Part shown: positions 1 to 10,950 of the stretch, in pieces
Position numbering within the stretch: position 1 is the first letter of the stretch
How the letters are laid out: the number at the start of each line of letters is the position of its first letter
Source: JALZKA01 sp963753385
Lineage (GTDB): Bacteria; Actinomycetota; Thermoleophilia; Solirubrobacterales; 70-9
Assembly: GCA_963753385.1 (NCBI GenBank)
Contig: CAVWCC010000008.1
Location: 806,001 to 870,000 of the forward strand
Length of the DNA stretch: 64,000 nt
Direction of reading: 5' to 3'
Translations under genes and position numbers: made by a program
Notes under the pieces: generated by a model
Told to the model about the DNA's origin: nothing
The model's input: only the letters and a program-made list of their open reading frames with translations
The model's database searches: none

Positions 1-254
1 GCGTAGACGACGTCGACTCCTCGCGCGGCGGCGAGGACGGTCAGCGCGGCCGCCGGCTGGCGGACGAGTTGATGTCGGTCCTTGCGCGATGCGCGGATCG
101 GGAAGCCGGCCGGCTCCGGGCCGCCCGGGCCCGCGGTGGTGACGGCCCGAACGCGGTGGCCGCGGTCGGCGAGGAAGCGGCCGAGCTCCGGCCCGTGCGA
201 GGCGGGGCCGCCGACCTCCGGCGGCCAGATCCCGGACGAGATCAGGACGCGCAC
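1..254 (-). CDS. Glycosyltransferase family 4, N-terminal part (cut by window edge)
   Basis: Reading the minus strand from GTG at 254 gives 84 residues of a GT-B glycosyltransferase N-terminus: the first beta strand and glycine-rich loop VRVLISSGIWPPEVGGPA, then HGPELGRFLADRGHRV, typical of group 1 transferases that build surface polysaccharide. The rest lies beyond position 1, so donor and acceptor cannot be judged. The gene starts 33 bases after the stop of the upstream minus-strand gene, suggesting one operon. The frame is uninterrupted here. Confidence 0.75.
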   Translation of the reverse strand, partial: MRVLISSGIWPPEVGGPASHGPELGRFLADRGHRVRAVTTAGPGGPEPAGFPIRASRKDRHQLVRQPAAALTVLAAARGVDVVY

Positions 255-287
255 GGCTCGGCTCCCCCCGGCTGCGGCTCGGCCCGG

Positions 288-1794
288 TCATCGCAGCGGC
301 TCGACGACGGGCGCCGACGTGCGCCCCTTGATGTCCTCGGCAGTGACAGTCAGCTCCGACGCTCCCGGGCTCAGCTCCGCGGTCGGGCACCGACCAGCGC
401 ATCTCCCATTCGAACCCGGCGTCCTCGTCGCCGCCGAGCACCTCCCAATGCATCGTCGGCGACGCCGGAACCGCCCTGGTCGTCCTGCCAGCGCACCGCT
501 CTGATTGCGAGGTCGTCAGTGGCGGTCCCCGTGATCGCTCGGCGCGGGCCCGGCGGCCGCGATCTCCACGGTCGGGTCGGTCTCGTCCACGGTCCCGGGA
601 CTGCTCGCCGCCTGCATCGCGGCCACGTAGTCCTCGTACTCGGCGGGGTCGAGCCCGCCGTACACGTAGTTCGCGAACTCTCCTCCGGTGCCCCACTTCC
701 TGAAGGCCTCGAGCTGCTCCGCGACGTACTCCGGCGGCCGGGCGTCGTCGAACTCGCTCGTCTCGTCCGGGCCGGCGTTGAGCCAGCTGAACGGCGACAG
801 ATGGACGCGCTCCGAGGCGTACTCCCAGTTCTCGAAGCCGCGCGAGAAGGCGGCGAAGATCTGGTTGGTGTCGTGGGTCAGAGCGGCGTCCCAGGTCCCC
901 AGGTGCGGGGTCTTGTAGAAGATCGAGTTGTAGAAGCGGATCGCCGAGTACCCCTCGACCGAGGTCATGCCGTCCCAGAAGTCAAGGTGGAGCAGATCCT
1001 CGGCCGCGTCCTCGACCCCGCCGAACTCCTCCTTGACCAGCTCGTTCCAGTCGCCGGGGAACAGAGAAGTGGTAGACCGCGAGCTCAGCCCCCGGGAACT
1101 CGCCGAGCACCGTCTCCATGACCTGCTCGCCGCGCTGTCGCGCAGCTTCCCGCACCTCGTCCTCCGAGTGGGTGTTCCCGGGGTAGTCCCACTCCCAGGT
1201 CGCCGTCGCGACCTGGTCCTTCTGGCCGTAGAGCTCCTGGTCGAGACGCGAGCCCGTCGAACCCGAGGAGCCTCGCGGCCGCGGCGAGGTCGCCAAGCCG
1301 AGGAAGTGCGACCTGCGACCAGGCCTCATCGTCGAACCAGTCGACGAGCGGCGTCGAGCCGTGTTGTTGTAGTTCGAGAGGTAGGCGCCCAGGTACATCT
1401 TCATTCCGCGCTCCTGCGCCCGTTCGACGATCTCCGAGTCGCGCAGCGTTCGCTGGAGCTCGAACTGATCGCCGGCGAGCGACGCGTCCTCATCGCCGGT
1501 GAAGTCCTGGGTGCCCGCCGAAGTCGCGCAGGCGCTCCGACCATGCAGACGAACCCGTCGACGCCGCTCTCCTCCAAGAAGTCGAGCTCGTCGTCGGTGA
1601 GCGCCGCGACGCGCTCGCAGCCGGCCCAGAAGATCAACCGGTCGGCGGCGGCGCCGCCACCGGCTGCTCCCGGTTGCTTCGGCTGGCGGAGGCTCGCCGG
1701 GCGGGCCGGCAGGAGGATCGCCATCGCCGCCACAGCCCGCGATGACGCAGGCGGCGATAAGGCACAGAGTCGCAGCCGCGACGCGACGTGGCAT
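288..1794 (-). CDS. Secreted TIM-barrel-like lipoprotein, tandem paralogue A (frameshifted)
   Basis: The start at 1794 gives MPRRVAAATLCLIAACVIAGC, a lipoprotein signal with Cys in a VIAGC lipobox. The body then reads in several frames and ends with TSAPVVEPLR and a stop at 288. It contains an IDQELYG-like strand end, WNYPGNTH-like and GMTSVEGYSAIR segments also found in the next gene, then a C-terminal beta-rich segment (TGTATDDLAIRAVRWQDDQG) resembling an Ig-like domain. This layout suggests a glycoside-hydrolase-like barrel plus carbohydrate or adhesion module, but I do not recognise the family. At least four frameshifts interrupt it. It sits directly downstream of its paralogue and upstream of a glycosyltransferase. 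Confidence 0.55.
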
Positions 1795-1849
1795 GCTCTC
1801 CGAACAACGCCGCCCGTCGCCGCGCACTCACGGCGGCGCAGGGCGGTGC

Positions 1850-3409
1850 TTAGCGGCGCTTGACGTGGAAAGCGCCCGCGCTGCCCGGCTGCGTGCGGGG
1901 CCTCGGCGGCGATCGCCGGCCCTGCCCAGCGTGACCACACGCGGCGCCGAGATGTTGCGCTTGATGTCGACGGCGTGCACCGTCACCGAGCTGGCGCCGT
2001 CCGTGAGCGCCTCCCGGGGGACGCTCCAGTCCATCTGCCAGTCCTTGATGTAGAGCATGTCCCCCTCGGTGATCGTGAAGTCCAGCTCGGCGACACCCCT
2101 TCCTCCCAGGTTGTCCCGCCAGCGGACGACCCAGACCGCGAGGTTGTCGTGGGCCGTTCCGTGGATCTTCCCCGCAGTGGCTGCGGCGTGGAGCGTGGGC
2201 CGGTCGCGTCGACGTTCCCGGGCGTGGCGGCGGCCCGCATGGTGTCGGCGTACGGGGCGTACCACGAGGGCGTGAGCCCGCCGCCGTAGTGGTAGTTCGC
2301 GAAGCCGCCGCCCATCCCGAACTTGCGCACTCGCGGTGAGCTGGGTCTGGACGTAGCTGGGCGGTCGCGCGTCGTCGTACGACGACTCGAGGGGACCGGC
2401 GTTGATCCAGGTGAACGGTGACGAGTGGTAGCGCGCTGCGGCGTAGTCCCAGTTCTCGAACTCCTTCGAGAGGAGCTCGGCGGTGTTCGAGACGTCCGCT
2501 CGCATCGCGTTCTCCCACCTGAGCGTGTCTCCCGGGGGCGTTCCCGAGCCGCCAGTTCTTGGCGAACACGAAGTTCCACTGGCGGATCGCCGAGTAGCCC
2601 TCGACCGACGTCATCCCGTCCCAGAAGTCGATGTCCACGCGCGGACCGAACGGGTCGGTGCTCGGCGCGCCGGGGTAGGGGCGGGCTGCCGGACTCTTCG
2701 TAGATGAACTCGTTCCACGAGTCCTTCTGCATGAAGTTGTAGATACCGATCTCGACCCCGGGGAAGCCGTCCAGGATCGCCGTCATCGCCTCGCGGCCGC
2801 GCTGCTTGGCCTTGGCGCGGACCTCGGCCTCGGTGTGCGTGTTGCCGGGGTAGTTCCAGGTCCAGCGCGCCTTCCCGCCGTAGAGCTCCTGGTCGATCGC
2901 GATTCCCCGGAAGCCGAGCATGCGCGCGGCCCCGGCGAGGCCGCCCATCTTCTCGGCTGTGCGCGCCCAGCCCTCGTCGTCGAACCAGTCGGAGTACGGG
3001 GTCGAGTCGTTGCGTGGGTTGGCGGCGAAGAAGCCGAGATAGAGGTCGATCCCGCGCGCCGCGGCGCGCTGGACTATCCGCGAGTCGCGGATCTGCCGCT
3101 GCAGGGCGTATTTCCCCTCCCGGTTCAAGTTGGCGTTCGGATCGTCGGTCCACCCGTCGGTCAGGAACTGCGTCTGCATCATGAACGCGCCGACCCCCAT
3201 GTCCGCGAAGGCGTCGAGCTGGGCGTCGGTCAGGTTCACGACCTGGTCGAGAGCTGGTCCAGAACGTGATCTCGTGGGCGCTGTTCGCGGCGGGCTGAGC
3301 GCGCGGCGGCGCCGGGAAGCGCTACCAGCACGAGCGCGGCCAGCGCGACCGCGCCGGCGAAGCGCGCCGCTCGGCGCGGATTCGGTCGGTTTTCCCGGGG
3401 GGTGGGCAC
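1850..3409 (-). CDS. Secreted TIM-barrel-like protein, tandem paralogue B (frameshifted)
   Basis: GTG at 3409 begins VPTPRENRPNPRRAARFAG followed by a hydrophobic stretch ending LPGAAARS, a Sec-type signal peptide without a lipobox. The body shows LDAFADMGVGAFMMQTQF, FRGIAIDQELYGGKARW and GVEIGIYNFM, alternating strand/helix segments like a (beta/alpha)8 barrel with an Asp-Gln-Glu strand end. The beta-rich C-terminus (GTAHDNLAVWVVRWRDN) matches paralogue A. Frameshifts lie near 3250, 2670, 2540, 2330 and 2190. The C-terminal frame is ambiguous: the stop is at 1850 or, in another frame, 1828. Enzymatic function is inferred only from shape; it may act on the locus polysaccharide outside the cell. 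Confidence 0.55.
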
Positions 3410-3565
3410 GTCCTTGTCGTACCATCGGCCCGGCGCCCGCCCCGCACGCACCGAGTCCGCGTGATTATGGACGTTTGTACGGGGTTTCGCCAGGGTTCGC
3501 GCCAGTCGCGTGCGCGCCGCAATCCGGCTGCCAGGCCGCGACCCGTCGCGTCGTTGCTCTAGCGC

Positions 3566-4392
3566 ATGGACCCCGTGTTCCTATTCGGCGTCGATCACTC
3601 CGGCACCACGGTCGCGTACCGGATGCTCGCCTACCACCCGGATCTCGCCTGGTTCTCGCAGTTCACATTGCGGGACGGGACGATCCCGGGACGCTCGCGC
3701 CGGCCCGGCGCCGGCTTCCTCGAGCCACGGCTTCGGTTCGTGCCGCACGCCTGGGACAAGGGGGACCCAGCGTGGCGCCGGTGGCTGGGCCCGCGACCGG
3801 GCGAGGAGGGGCAGATCTGGGACTACCTGCTCGCCGATCCGCAGTCGGCTCCGACTGCCGTGCGCGACTGCCTGACCGCGTTCAGCGAACGCCACGGCGG
3901 CAAGCGGGTGCTCGCGAAGCGGCCCGGCCTTCGGACGTCACCTCGAGGTCCTGCGCGCGGCGTTCCCGCGCGCCCGCTTCGTGCACATCGTGCGCGACGG
4001 GCGACCGGTCGCGATGAGCCTGGGGGCGAAGATCATCGCCGCCGGACCGCCTGACGATCCGCCGCCACGCGCGGCGGCCGTGCTCGCCGCGGCCCGGGAG
4101 TGGGTGGAGGCGCTCGATCGCGCGGCCGCGGCGGCACCCAAGCTCGCGCTGCTCGAGCTCCGCTACGAGGACTTCTGCAGCGACGTGCACGGCGCCCTGC
4201 GAACGCTGCTCGAGCCACGCCGAGCTCGACCCCGAGGTCTTCCCGTTCTGGCGGTGCCCGCGGACGCTCGACCTCCGCAACGCGCGCTGGCTCGAGGGCG
4301 CATCGGATCGTGAGCTCGCCGACGTGAGCGCCGTCGAGCACGAGATGCTCGTCCGCCACGGGTACGAGCCGCGTCGGCGCGCTAGACACTAG
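3566..4392 (+). CDS. Sulfotransferase family protein (frameshifted)
   Basis: Begins MDPVFLFGVDHSGTTVAYRM, the strand-loop-helix that binds the 5'-phosphosulfate of PAPS in sulfotransferases. A second part in another frame contains FVHIVRDGRPVAMSL, the 3'-phosphate-binding strand and helix with the Arg-Asp-Gly-Arg-Pro signature. The reading continues to LDLRNARWLEGASDREL and a stop at 4392, about 275 residues in total, normal for the family. One frameshift lies near 3920 and another near 4215. Its stop overlaps the converging polymerase stop by 4 bases. It is divergent from the paralogue at 3409. Likely role: sulfation of a glycan made by this locus. Confidence 0.72.
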
Positions 4393-5888
4393 CCGGACCG
4401 CGGCTGGGTCATCCGCGCCACCGCGGCGATCATCCCGACCAAGAGCACCGGGATCACCGTCTCGGCCTGGCCGCCGAACAGCGGGGTTTCGTTGTGCCAG
4501 ATCACCGCCGCCAGCAGGCAGAGGCTCATCGCGAACGTCTCCGGATAGAGGTCGTGCTCGCGGCCGAGGCGCCGCAGGAGAGCGACGATCCGTACCGCGA
4601 GGGTGATCAGCAGGGCGGCGAACAGCGAGAATCCGATCAGGCCCAGGTCGGCGAGGATCTGGATGTAGGTGTTGTGGACCGACGCCGGCGTGACGTCGGG
4701 GAAGAAGGTCGGCCGGGCATCGGGGAATTGGCGCCTGACCTCGGTCGCGATCTCCCGGTCGCCGATTACGTCCGGCGCCGTGCTCTGGCGCCAGCCGACG
4801 CCGACGATCGGGTTGCGCTCGAAGATCTCGAGGCCGGCCGCGGCGACGACGATGCGCTGGGTGGCCGAGCGGTCGTTGAAGTCCTCGGAGCCGGGAAGCT
4901 GCTCGGGCCGAAACACCTGGATCGAGGTGAAGACGACGATCACCGCGAGGCCCATCGCCAGCGCGACGCGTCCCGCCTGCTGCCCCCCGGTGCCCGGTCG
5001 CGCCGGGGTGGCGAGGACGGCCCCGAGCGCCACGGTCACGCCCGCGGCGACGAACGACCCGACCGACTTCGCGAGCACCAGGCCGAACACCGCCAGCGCC
5101 GCCAGCGGATAGCGCAGGTTCGGGCTCCAGCGGCTGAACAGCGCGAGCAGCAGCAGGAGCCCGGAGACCAGGCCGAGCGGGTTCTTCCCGAGCTCTCCCT
5201 GAGCGCGGGCGCTCAGGAGGTCGCCGCCGCTGAAGGCCGCGACCAGGATCCCGATCACGGCTCCGGCGACCAGCGCGGCGAGCACCAGTCGCAGGTCGCG
5301 GCGGCGTCTCGATCATGCTGGCCGCGAGGAACGCGAGCAGGAACGTGTGGATGACCCGAAGCAGGGACACGAGCGGCCCCGGGTCGAGCTGGTGCAGCGC
5401 GAGCAGCGCGAGCACGGCGTAGGCGAAGAAGGCGATCGCGGGGACCTGCCCGAACGCGACGGTCGGGCGGCTGGGCACGCCGCGGACCGCGCGGTCGATC
5501 ACCTTCAGCAGCCACCAACCCGCGAGCCCCGCCCAGAAGATGTCGCTCGCCGTGGCGTTGAACTCACCGAGCTGCGGCGATGCCGGGATCGAGCCCGCTC
5601 GCGGCCAGCGCGGCGATCGCGGCCAGGCACGGCACGGGTCCGGACATGATCACCCAGGCGCAGACGAGGCCGCTGAGCGTGAGCAGGGCCGCCGGAGCCC
5701 ACGCCCGACGTGAACCCGACGTAGGTGGTCGACGAGCCAGCCGAGGGCGACGGCGAGCACGCCCGCCACAACGATGACGACGCGGTGTCCAGGACCGGGC
5801 CCGGGCGACCGGTGGCGGACGCGGGCGCGGAGGCGAGTGCCACGTTCCGGCGTCGTTGCGCGTTGATTGAGGGCGAGACCGCCATCAT
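4389..5888 (-). CDS. O-antigen ligase/polymerase (Wzy-type) membrane protein (frameshifted)
   Basis: About 500 residues with many hydrophobic segments, the usual length for this family. The best-preserved part (5285-4389) carries ERNPIVGVGWRQS and, after a periplasmic loop, SVHNTYIQILADLGLIGF, the Wzy_C signature with its conserved His-Asn. N-terminal membrane segments appear in other frames (RVVIVVAGVLAVALGWLVD; VPAIAFFAYAVLALLALHQL), so at least four frameshifts split the gene. Start chosen at 5888 (Met-Met-Ala-Val-Ser). It would polymerise lipid-linked repeat units or ligate the finished glycan outside the membrane. Only 40 bases separate its start from the divergent chain-length gene. Confidence 0.8.
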
Positions 5889-5928
5889 CGAGCAACGCCC
5901 GAGCCCATGCCGAGTTTGCTGACCGCAC

Positions 5929-7459
5929 ATGACAAGCCCCCGCGTGGGTCGATTCCGACGCGCGCGACGAGGCCGCCGACGAGGCGCCGGAGCCGATCCG
6001 CGTCGCGAGCGTCCTGGTCCTGCTCCGCCGCCGGTCCTGGTGATCGTGATCGCCACCGCTCGGGGTCGCCGCGGCCGCGCTGGCGCTCACCTTGAGCGCC
6101 GAGCAGCGCTACGAGGCGTCCGACCTCGATGCTCTTGGCCACGCCGGACTCCGACGCGCCGGAGCTGGCCTCGGAGTCGGCGGCGCGTGAGGTGGCAGCG
6201 AACCTCGAGCTCCTCGAGCTCAGGCCCGTGAGGGACCGAGTCAACGAACGCCTCCAGGAACCGTTCACGGGCTCGATCGATGTCACCGCGGACGGCGATC
6301 AGTCCTCGCTTGGCGCGAATCACGATCACGGATTCCGATCCCGAGCGCGCGGCGCGCGTGGCCAACGTCTGGGCTCAGGAGTACGTCGCGCTGCGGCGGG
6401 AGCTCACCCGCGAACAGATCGCCGATCAGCTGGCCGTGCTGCAGGAGGCAATGGCGGCGCTTCCCCCGGGGTCGGACGAGCAGGCGGCAGCGCTCCAGGA
6501 GCGGATCGACGTGCTGTCGGTGGCGAGCATCGCACCGACCGGCGTCCGCCAGATCGACCGCGCCAAGCCCCCGACCGACGCCGTCCTCGCCGAAGCCGGT
6601 CCAGAACACCCTGATCGGGGCGCTCGTCGGCCTCGCCCTCGGCCTCGCCCTGGCGATCGCGCTCGAGCGCCGCGACCGCCGGGTCCGCGACCCGCGCTTC
6701 ATGGAGTACGTGCTCGGCGGCCCGATCATCGGCCGGATCCCGCGCAGCCGGGCGCTGGCCCGCTCCGGGCGCGGCACCCGCGCCCTGCCGGCGCCCGAGG
6801 CCGAGGCGTTCCGGACGGTGCGCGTCAACCTCCGCCGCCAGCTCGAGCAGCAGGGCACCCGCTCGTTGATCGTGACCTCGGCGATCCCCGGCGAGGGCAA
6901 GACGACCCTGGCCTGGAACCTGGCCCGGATCGAGGCCGCCTCGGGCTCGCGGGTGCTCCTGGTCGAGGCCGACCTGCGCCGCCCGAGCCTCGCCCGCAGC
7001 CTCAAGGCCAACGGCGACCGCCGGCCTCTCCGACCTGCTCGCCGGCGACGAGGCCCAGCTCCAGGACCTGATCCGCCCGGTCGAGTTCGACGACGGACTC
7101 GACCCGAACGGCGCCGAGGGCGGCGCGGTCGACGTGCTGTTCGCCGGCGCGCCCGCCCGCAGAACCCGGCCGAGCTGCTCGACTCCGAGCGGATGCAGGC
7201 GGTGCTCGAGGTGATCCCCGACCGCTACGACCTGGTCGTCGTCGACACCCCGCCGACGGTCGTCTCCGACGCGATGCCGATCCTCGAGTACGTCGGCGGC
7301 GTCGTCGTCGTCGGCCGCCTCGGGCTCTCGACCGACGAGTCCCTGATCGGCCTGCGCGAGCAGCTCGACCAGCTCGACGCGCCGACGCTGGGGGTGGTGG
7401 TGAACGGGGACGCGGCCAGGCCTGGCGCCGGCGGCATCCGGAGCTGGCCGCGCGGCTGA
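5929..7459 (+). CDS. Wzz-like chain-length determinant/BY-kinase, copy A (frameshifted)
   Basis: The N-terminal part reads ...IRVASVLVLLRRRSW and LGVAAAALALTLSAEQRYEAS, a Wzz first membrane segment and loop, then a coiled region (RREQIADQL-like) and a second membrane segment LIGALVGLALGLALAIALE. The C-terminal kinase shows Walker A SAIPGEGKTTLAWNLAR, Walker A' VLLVEADLRRP (Glu where many BY-kinases have Asp) and Walker B VVVDTPPTV. Frameshifts fall near 5940, 6045, 6112, 6302, 6590, 7010 and 7160. The final residues (DAARPGAGGIRSWPRG) lack the tyrosine-rich tail seen in copy B. The kinase half is nearly identical in DNA to copy B. Controls polymer length and export. Confidence 0.8.
6550..7413 (+). 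repeat. 0.86-kb direct repeat, copy 1 (kinase half of copy A)
   Basis: From the CAGATCGACCGCGCC segment to GTGAACGGGGACGCG this stretch matches 14442-15303 in the same orientation with only a handful of substitutions plus a few single-base indels. The 5' halves of the two genes are clearly divergent, so identity starts and stops abruptly inside the gene. This suggests recent duplication or gene conversion. Confidence 0.9.
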
Positions 7460-8509
7460 CTACCGCGCAGCGCCTCCGCGTGATGATCGGCGCCAGCCGC
7501 CGCGCCATGTGCCGCGTGGTCAGCTCGCGCTCGACCAGGTCCGCCCGCGGCCCCATTCCGGCGGCCAGATCGCGGTCGCCGAGCAGCCGCTCGATCGCCG
7601 CCCGCAGGGCCGGCGGATCCTCCGGCGGGACGATCAGGGCGGTCTCCGAGTCGCGGACGTAGTCGGACAGCGTCGAGCGCTCCAGGCGACGACCGGCCGC
7701 CCCATCGCCATCGCGTCGAGCAGCACGGTCTGCCCGGAGCAGTCCGCGCCGTAGCGGTAGCCCTCGCGCGCGGGTCGGGAGGACCACGCAGGCCGCCCCG
7801 GCGTAGAGCTCCCGCAGCTCGGGGTAGGAGACGTCGAGCCGAAGCTCGACGTTCTCGGGAACCTTCACGTCCGTCAGGTTCCGCTCGCTCGCGACGATGA
7901 TCCCCCGGGCGTCGAGGCCGTCGACGGCGCTCGGCGAAGGTCGCCGTAGTCGCGAGCCATGTCGCGACCCACGGCGAGCACATAGCCGTTCGCGGGCGGC
8001 GGGCGCGGGCGGTAGAAGCGCTCGTCGACGCCGAACGGGACCATGTGGACCCGCTCGGGGTCGAGGTCGTGCTGGCGCAGGAGCCGCTCGCGCTGCGCGG
8101 AGGCGAAGCAGACGACTGCCGTGCGCCGATCGGAGCGCCGCGCCCATCAGCCGCCGCCGCGGCCGCGAGCGCGCAGGTAGGTCGTGCAAAGCGCCGACGT
8201 TGAACGCGACCACCGCCGGCCGGCCGCGCATGCGGGCGACGAGCGGGAAGAGCCGCGTCCAGAACGAGCAGACGACGTCCGCGTCCGAGCTCCCAGGCGA
8301 CCGGGATCTCGCGCACGTTCCACAGCAGCCGGTGAAGGAGCCCTCCTGCCCGTGCTTGACCTGCATGCGGGGCGCCTCGGCACGCTGGCCTCGATCCCGA
8401 GCTCGCCGAGGTGGTTCGAGCCCAGAAGCCCCGTGTCCGGCGCCGTCCCGGCCTTTACGTCGGCGAGCAGCCGGTCGCGCGGGTTGTGGTAGAGGAAGAC
8501 GGCCCTCAC
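7460..8509 (-). CDS. Glycosyltransferase family 4 (frameshifted)
   Basis: The start at 8509 gives MRAVFLYHNPRDRLLADV. Later parts in other frames show DADVVCSFWTRLFPLVARMR, RGIIVASERNLTDVKVP, LRELYAGAACVVLPTR and ALIVPPEDPPALRAAIERLL, the C-terminal Rossmann half of a GT-B group 1 transferase including the nucleotide-sugar binding region. The total is about 350 residues, typical. At least five frameshifts. The stop is uncertain; TAG at 7462-7460 would place it immediately against the converging kinase gene. Donor sugar cannot be told. It lies inside the segment flanked by the 0.86-kb repeats. Confidence 0.72.
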
Positions 8510-8588
8510 GCCTCCAACAACGGCAGCGGCGCGCGATCGCTTCCGGCGGCGCCATAAGCGCCGAGGGCCCGGGGCGAGTTATTGACTG

Positions 8589-10029
8589 ATGAGCGAGCGG
8601 AGACCCCAGCGGGCAGAGACGAGGGACGCGGCCGGCCCGAGCGGCCGCGGGGATGTCTTCTGGACCAGCCGCGCTGGTGGCGGCGCACCGGCCATACCGC
8701 GGCCGGCGTCTGGATCGCCAACGGGCTCTCGATCCTCGGCACGATCGTCGCGGCGCGGGCGCTCGGGCCCGAGCGAGTACGGCTCGGTACTGCTCGCGCT
8801 CGCGGCCGTCCACGCACTCGTCGATCTTCCTCGACGTCACCTTCGAGGAGGCGACCAACTTCTACGGCAACCGGGCGCTCCACGACCGGGACCTCGCCGG
8901 GCTCCGCGCGCTGCTGCGCCTGTCGCTGAAGGTCGACATCGCGATCGGCGTGGTCGTAACGGCGCTCGTGGTGGCGCTGTCCGGGGTGCTCGCCGACCTC
9001 GCGAGCGCCGGGCAGCTCGACCCGACCTCGTTCAGATCAGCGCGCTCTCGGTCCTGGTCACGACCGCCGACTCGACCGCGTTCGCGGCGCTCGCGCTCGC
9101 CCGGCGCGTAGACCTGCGAGCCCGGGCGCTCGCCGCGACCAGCGCCTTTCGCCTGATCGGGGTGATCATCGCGGTCCAATTCGGCGGCGCCGAGGCGGTC
9201 GCGATCTCGTACGTGCTCGGCGGCGCGGCCGGGAGCCTGGTCCTGGCGACGGTACGCGTGGCGCGAGGGCTGGCGCCGGTGGGCGCCGCGAGTCCGGCTC
9301 GGAGCCCGAGCGCCGCCCGGTCGGCACCCGGGAGCTGCTTCGCTTCGGCTTCCACTCGAGCCTGACGACGAGCGTGCAGTCGGTCTCGGAACCCTCGTGC
9401 CGGTGATCCTCGCCCGCGCGGCCGGGACTGCGGCGGTCGGCATCTACCGCGTCGCAAGGCTCCCGATCGTCGCCGCGAACGCGCTCCAGGCGCCGATGCG
9501 GCTGGCGATGTTTCCCGAGCAGTCGCGGCTGGTCGCCGCAGGGGCGGATGGCCGAGGTCCGCCGGCTCGACCAGGGGCTACACGCTGATCGCGTTCGGGC
9601 TCGGGCTCGTGGCCGCGCCCGTCGCCTACGTGATCATGCCGTGGCTGATCCCGTTCCTCTACTCCGAGAGCTTCGAATCGGCGGTGACCCCGGCGCGGAT
9701 CATGCTGATCGCCGCGGTCTTCAACCTCGCGCTCCTGTGGCGGAAGACGCTGCTCGCCGCGCTCGGGCGGCCCGAGATCCGAACCCGCCTCGCCGCGCTC
9801 GAGGTCGTGGTCGTGCTGGCGGTGTTGCTGGTCCTGGCCGACCGGGGCGCCGAGGGCGCCGCGATCGCGGCCTCGGCCGGGGCGGTCGCCGCGGGCCTCG
9901 CCTGGGCTCTTCGTGGCGCGCGGGCTCATGGCCGACCGGCCCGAACGGCCCCGCCCCCCGGGACGAGTCCGACGGCGCCGGCGCAGCCGCGAGCGAACGG
10001 CGGCAGGAGCCGCCGGAGCGGTTCGGTGA
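8589..10029 (+). CDS. Polysaccharide flippase, Wzx/MATE-like (frameshifted)
   Basis: About 480 residues of repeating hydrophobic helices spread over three frames: TAAGVWIANGLSILGTIVAARALGP at the start (typical Wzx N-terminus), DLLDVTFEEATNFYGNRAL, LVPVILARAAGTAAVGIYRVA, YTLIAFGLGLVAAPVAYVIMP and IMLIAAVFNLALLWRKTLLAAL. This is the fold that moves undecaprenyl-linked repeat units across the membrane. Frameshifts lie near 8665, 8775, 8825, 9035, 9335, 9390, 9575 and 9910. The stop at 10029 is 9 bases before the first tandem sulfotransferase, so they are probably co-transcribed. A flippase next to a Wzy and Wzz implies a Wzx/Wzy-dependent pathway. Confidence 0.75.
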
Positions 10030-10038
10030 CCCGGAGCG

Positions 10039-10942
10039 ATGGGCGAGGGGCGCCGCTGCACCGTCTTCCTGCACATCCCGAAGACGGGCGGGGTGACGCT
10101 CCGGGGGGCGCTCCGCCACAAGTACCCCGGCCGGGTGATCACCCTCCACAGCCCGCGCGAGCCCGACGCGGGTGGGCGAGCTGCCGGTCGAGGAGCGCCG
10201 CGCCGCGCGGGTCCTGACCGGGCATCTGCCCTACGGCGTCGACCGCTACATGCCGCAGGAGTGCGACTACATCACGATGCTGCGCGAGCCGGTGGCCCGG
10301 GTCGTCTCGACCTACCAGCACGTGCTGGATCACCCCGGGCACTGGTTCCACGACGAGGCCGGTGCGCAACGGCATGGGCCTCGAGGACTTCGTCGGTGCG
10401 GTCGAAGGGCCGGCGGACAACCTCCAGACGCGGCTTCTCTCCGGCCGGGTCGAGGGCGAGCTCGTGACGCGTGCGGCCGGCTCGGTCGAGGTGACGGCGC
10501 TCGGGGCCGCCGCGCTCGACGAGGCGCGGGCGAACCTGGATCGGTTCCTCGTGGTGGGGCTGACGGAGCGCTTCGACGAGAGCTTCATCCTCGTCCGGCG
10601 CGCGCTCGGCTGGCGGCTGCCGATGTACGCGAAGCGGAACGCCGCCCGGGGGCCGCGGCGCGCGCGGCCCAGCGACCGTGCGGCGGCGCTGATCGCCGAG
10701 CGTGACCGGCTGGACGTGGAGCTCTACCGGCATGCGCAGGCGGTCCTGGCCGCGGCGATCGAGCGGGAGGGCCCCTCGTTTCCGCGCGAGGTCGCCGCGT
10801 TTCGGGTGCTGAACCGCATCCCGAACGCGGTCGGGCCCAGGGTTCCGGCGCCGCTTCGCAACCCGGTCCGCTCGCTGCGGTCGCGCGCCCGTGCCCCGGC
10901 GCTCCGCTCGCCCGGCAAGAACCGCCCGCCGGGAGGCGTTGA
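10039..10942 (+). CDS. Sulfotransferase (family 2 type), paralogue 1 of 4
   Basis: Starts MGEGRRCTVFLHIPKTGGVT. FLHIPKTGG is the 5'-phosphosulfate loop of Sulfotransfer_2-type enzymes, and MLREPVARVVSTYQH is the matching 3'-phosphate element, so PAPS-dependent sulfation is expected. The C-terminal part (GLTERFDESFILVRRALGWRLPMY, then EREGPSFPREVAAFRVLNRIPNA) is shared by all four paralogues in this window. Frameshifts near 10170 and 10365. The stop is in doubt because of a frame change near the end; TGA at 10940-10942 is likely. The next paralogue begins within 10 bases. Confidence 0.78.
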
Positions 10943-10950
10943 TCGGGTTG

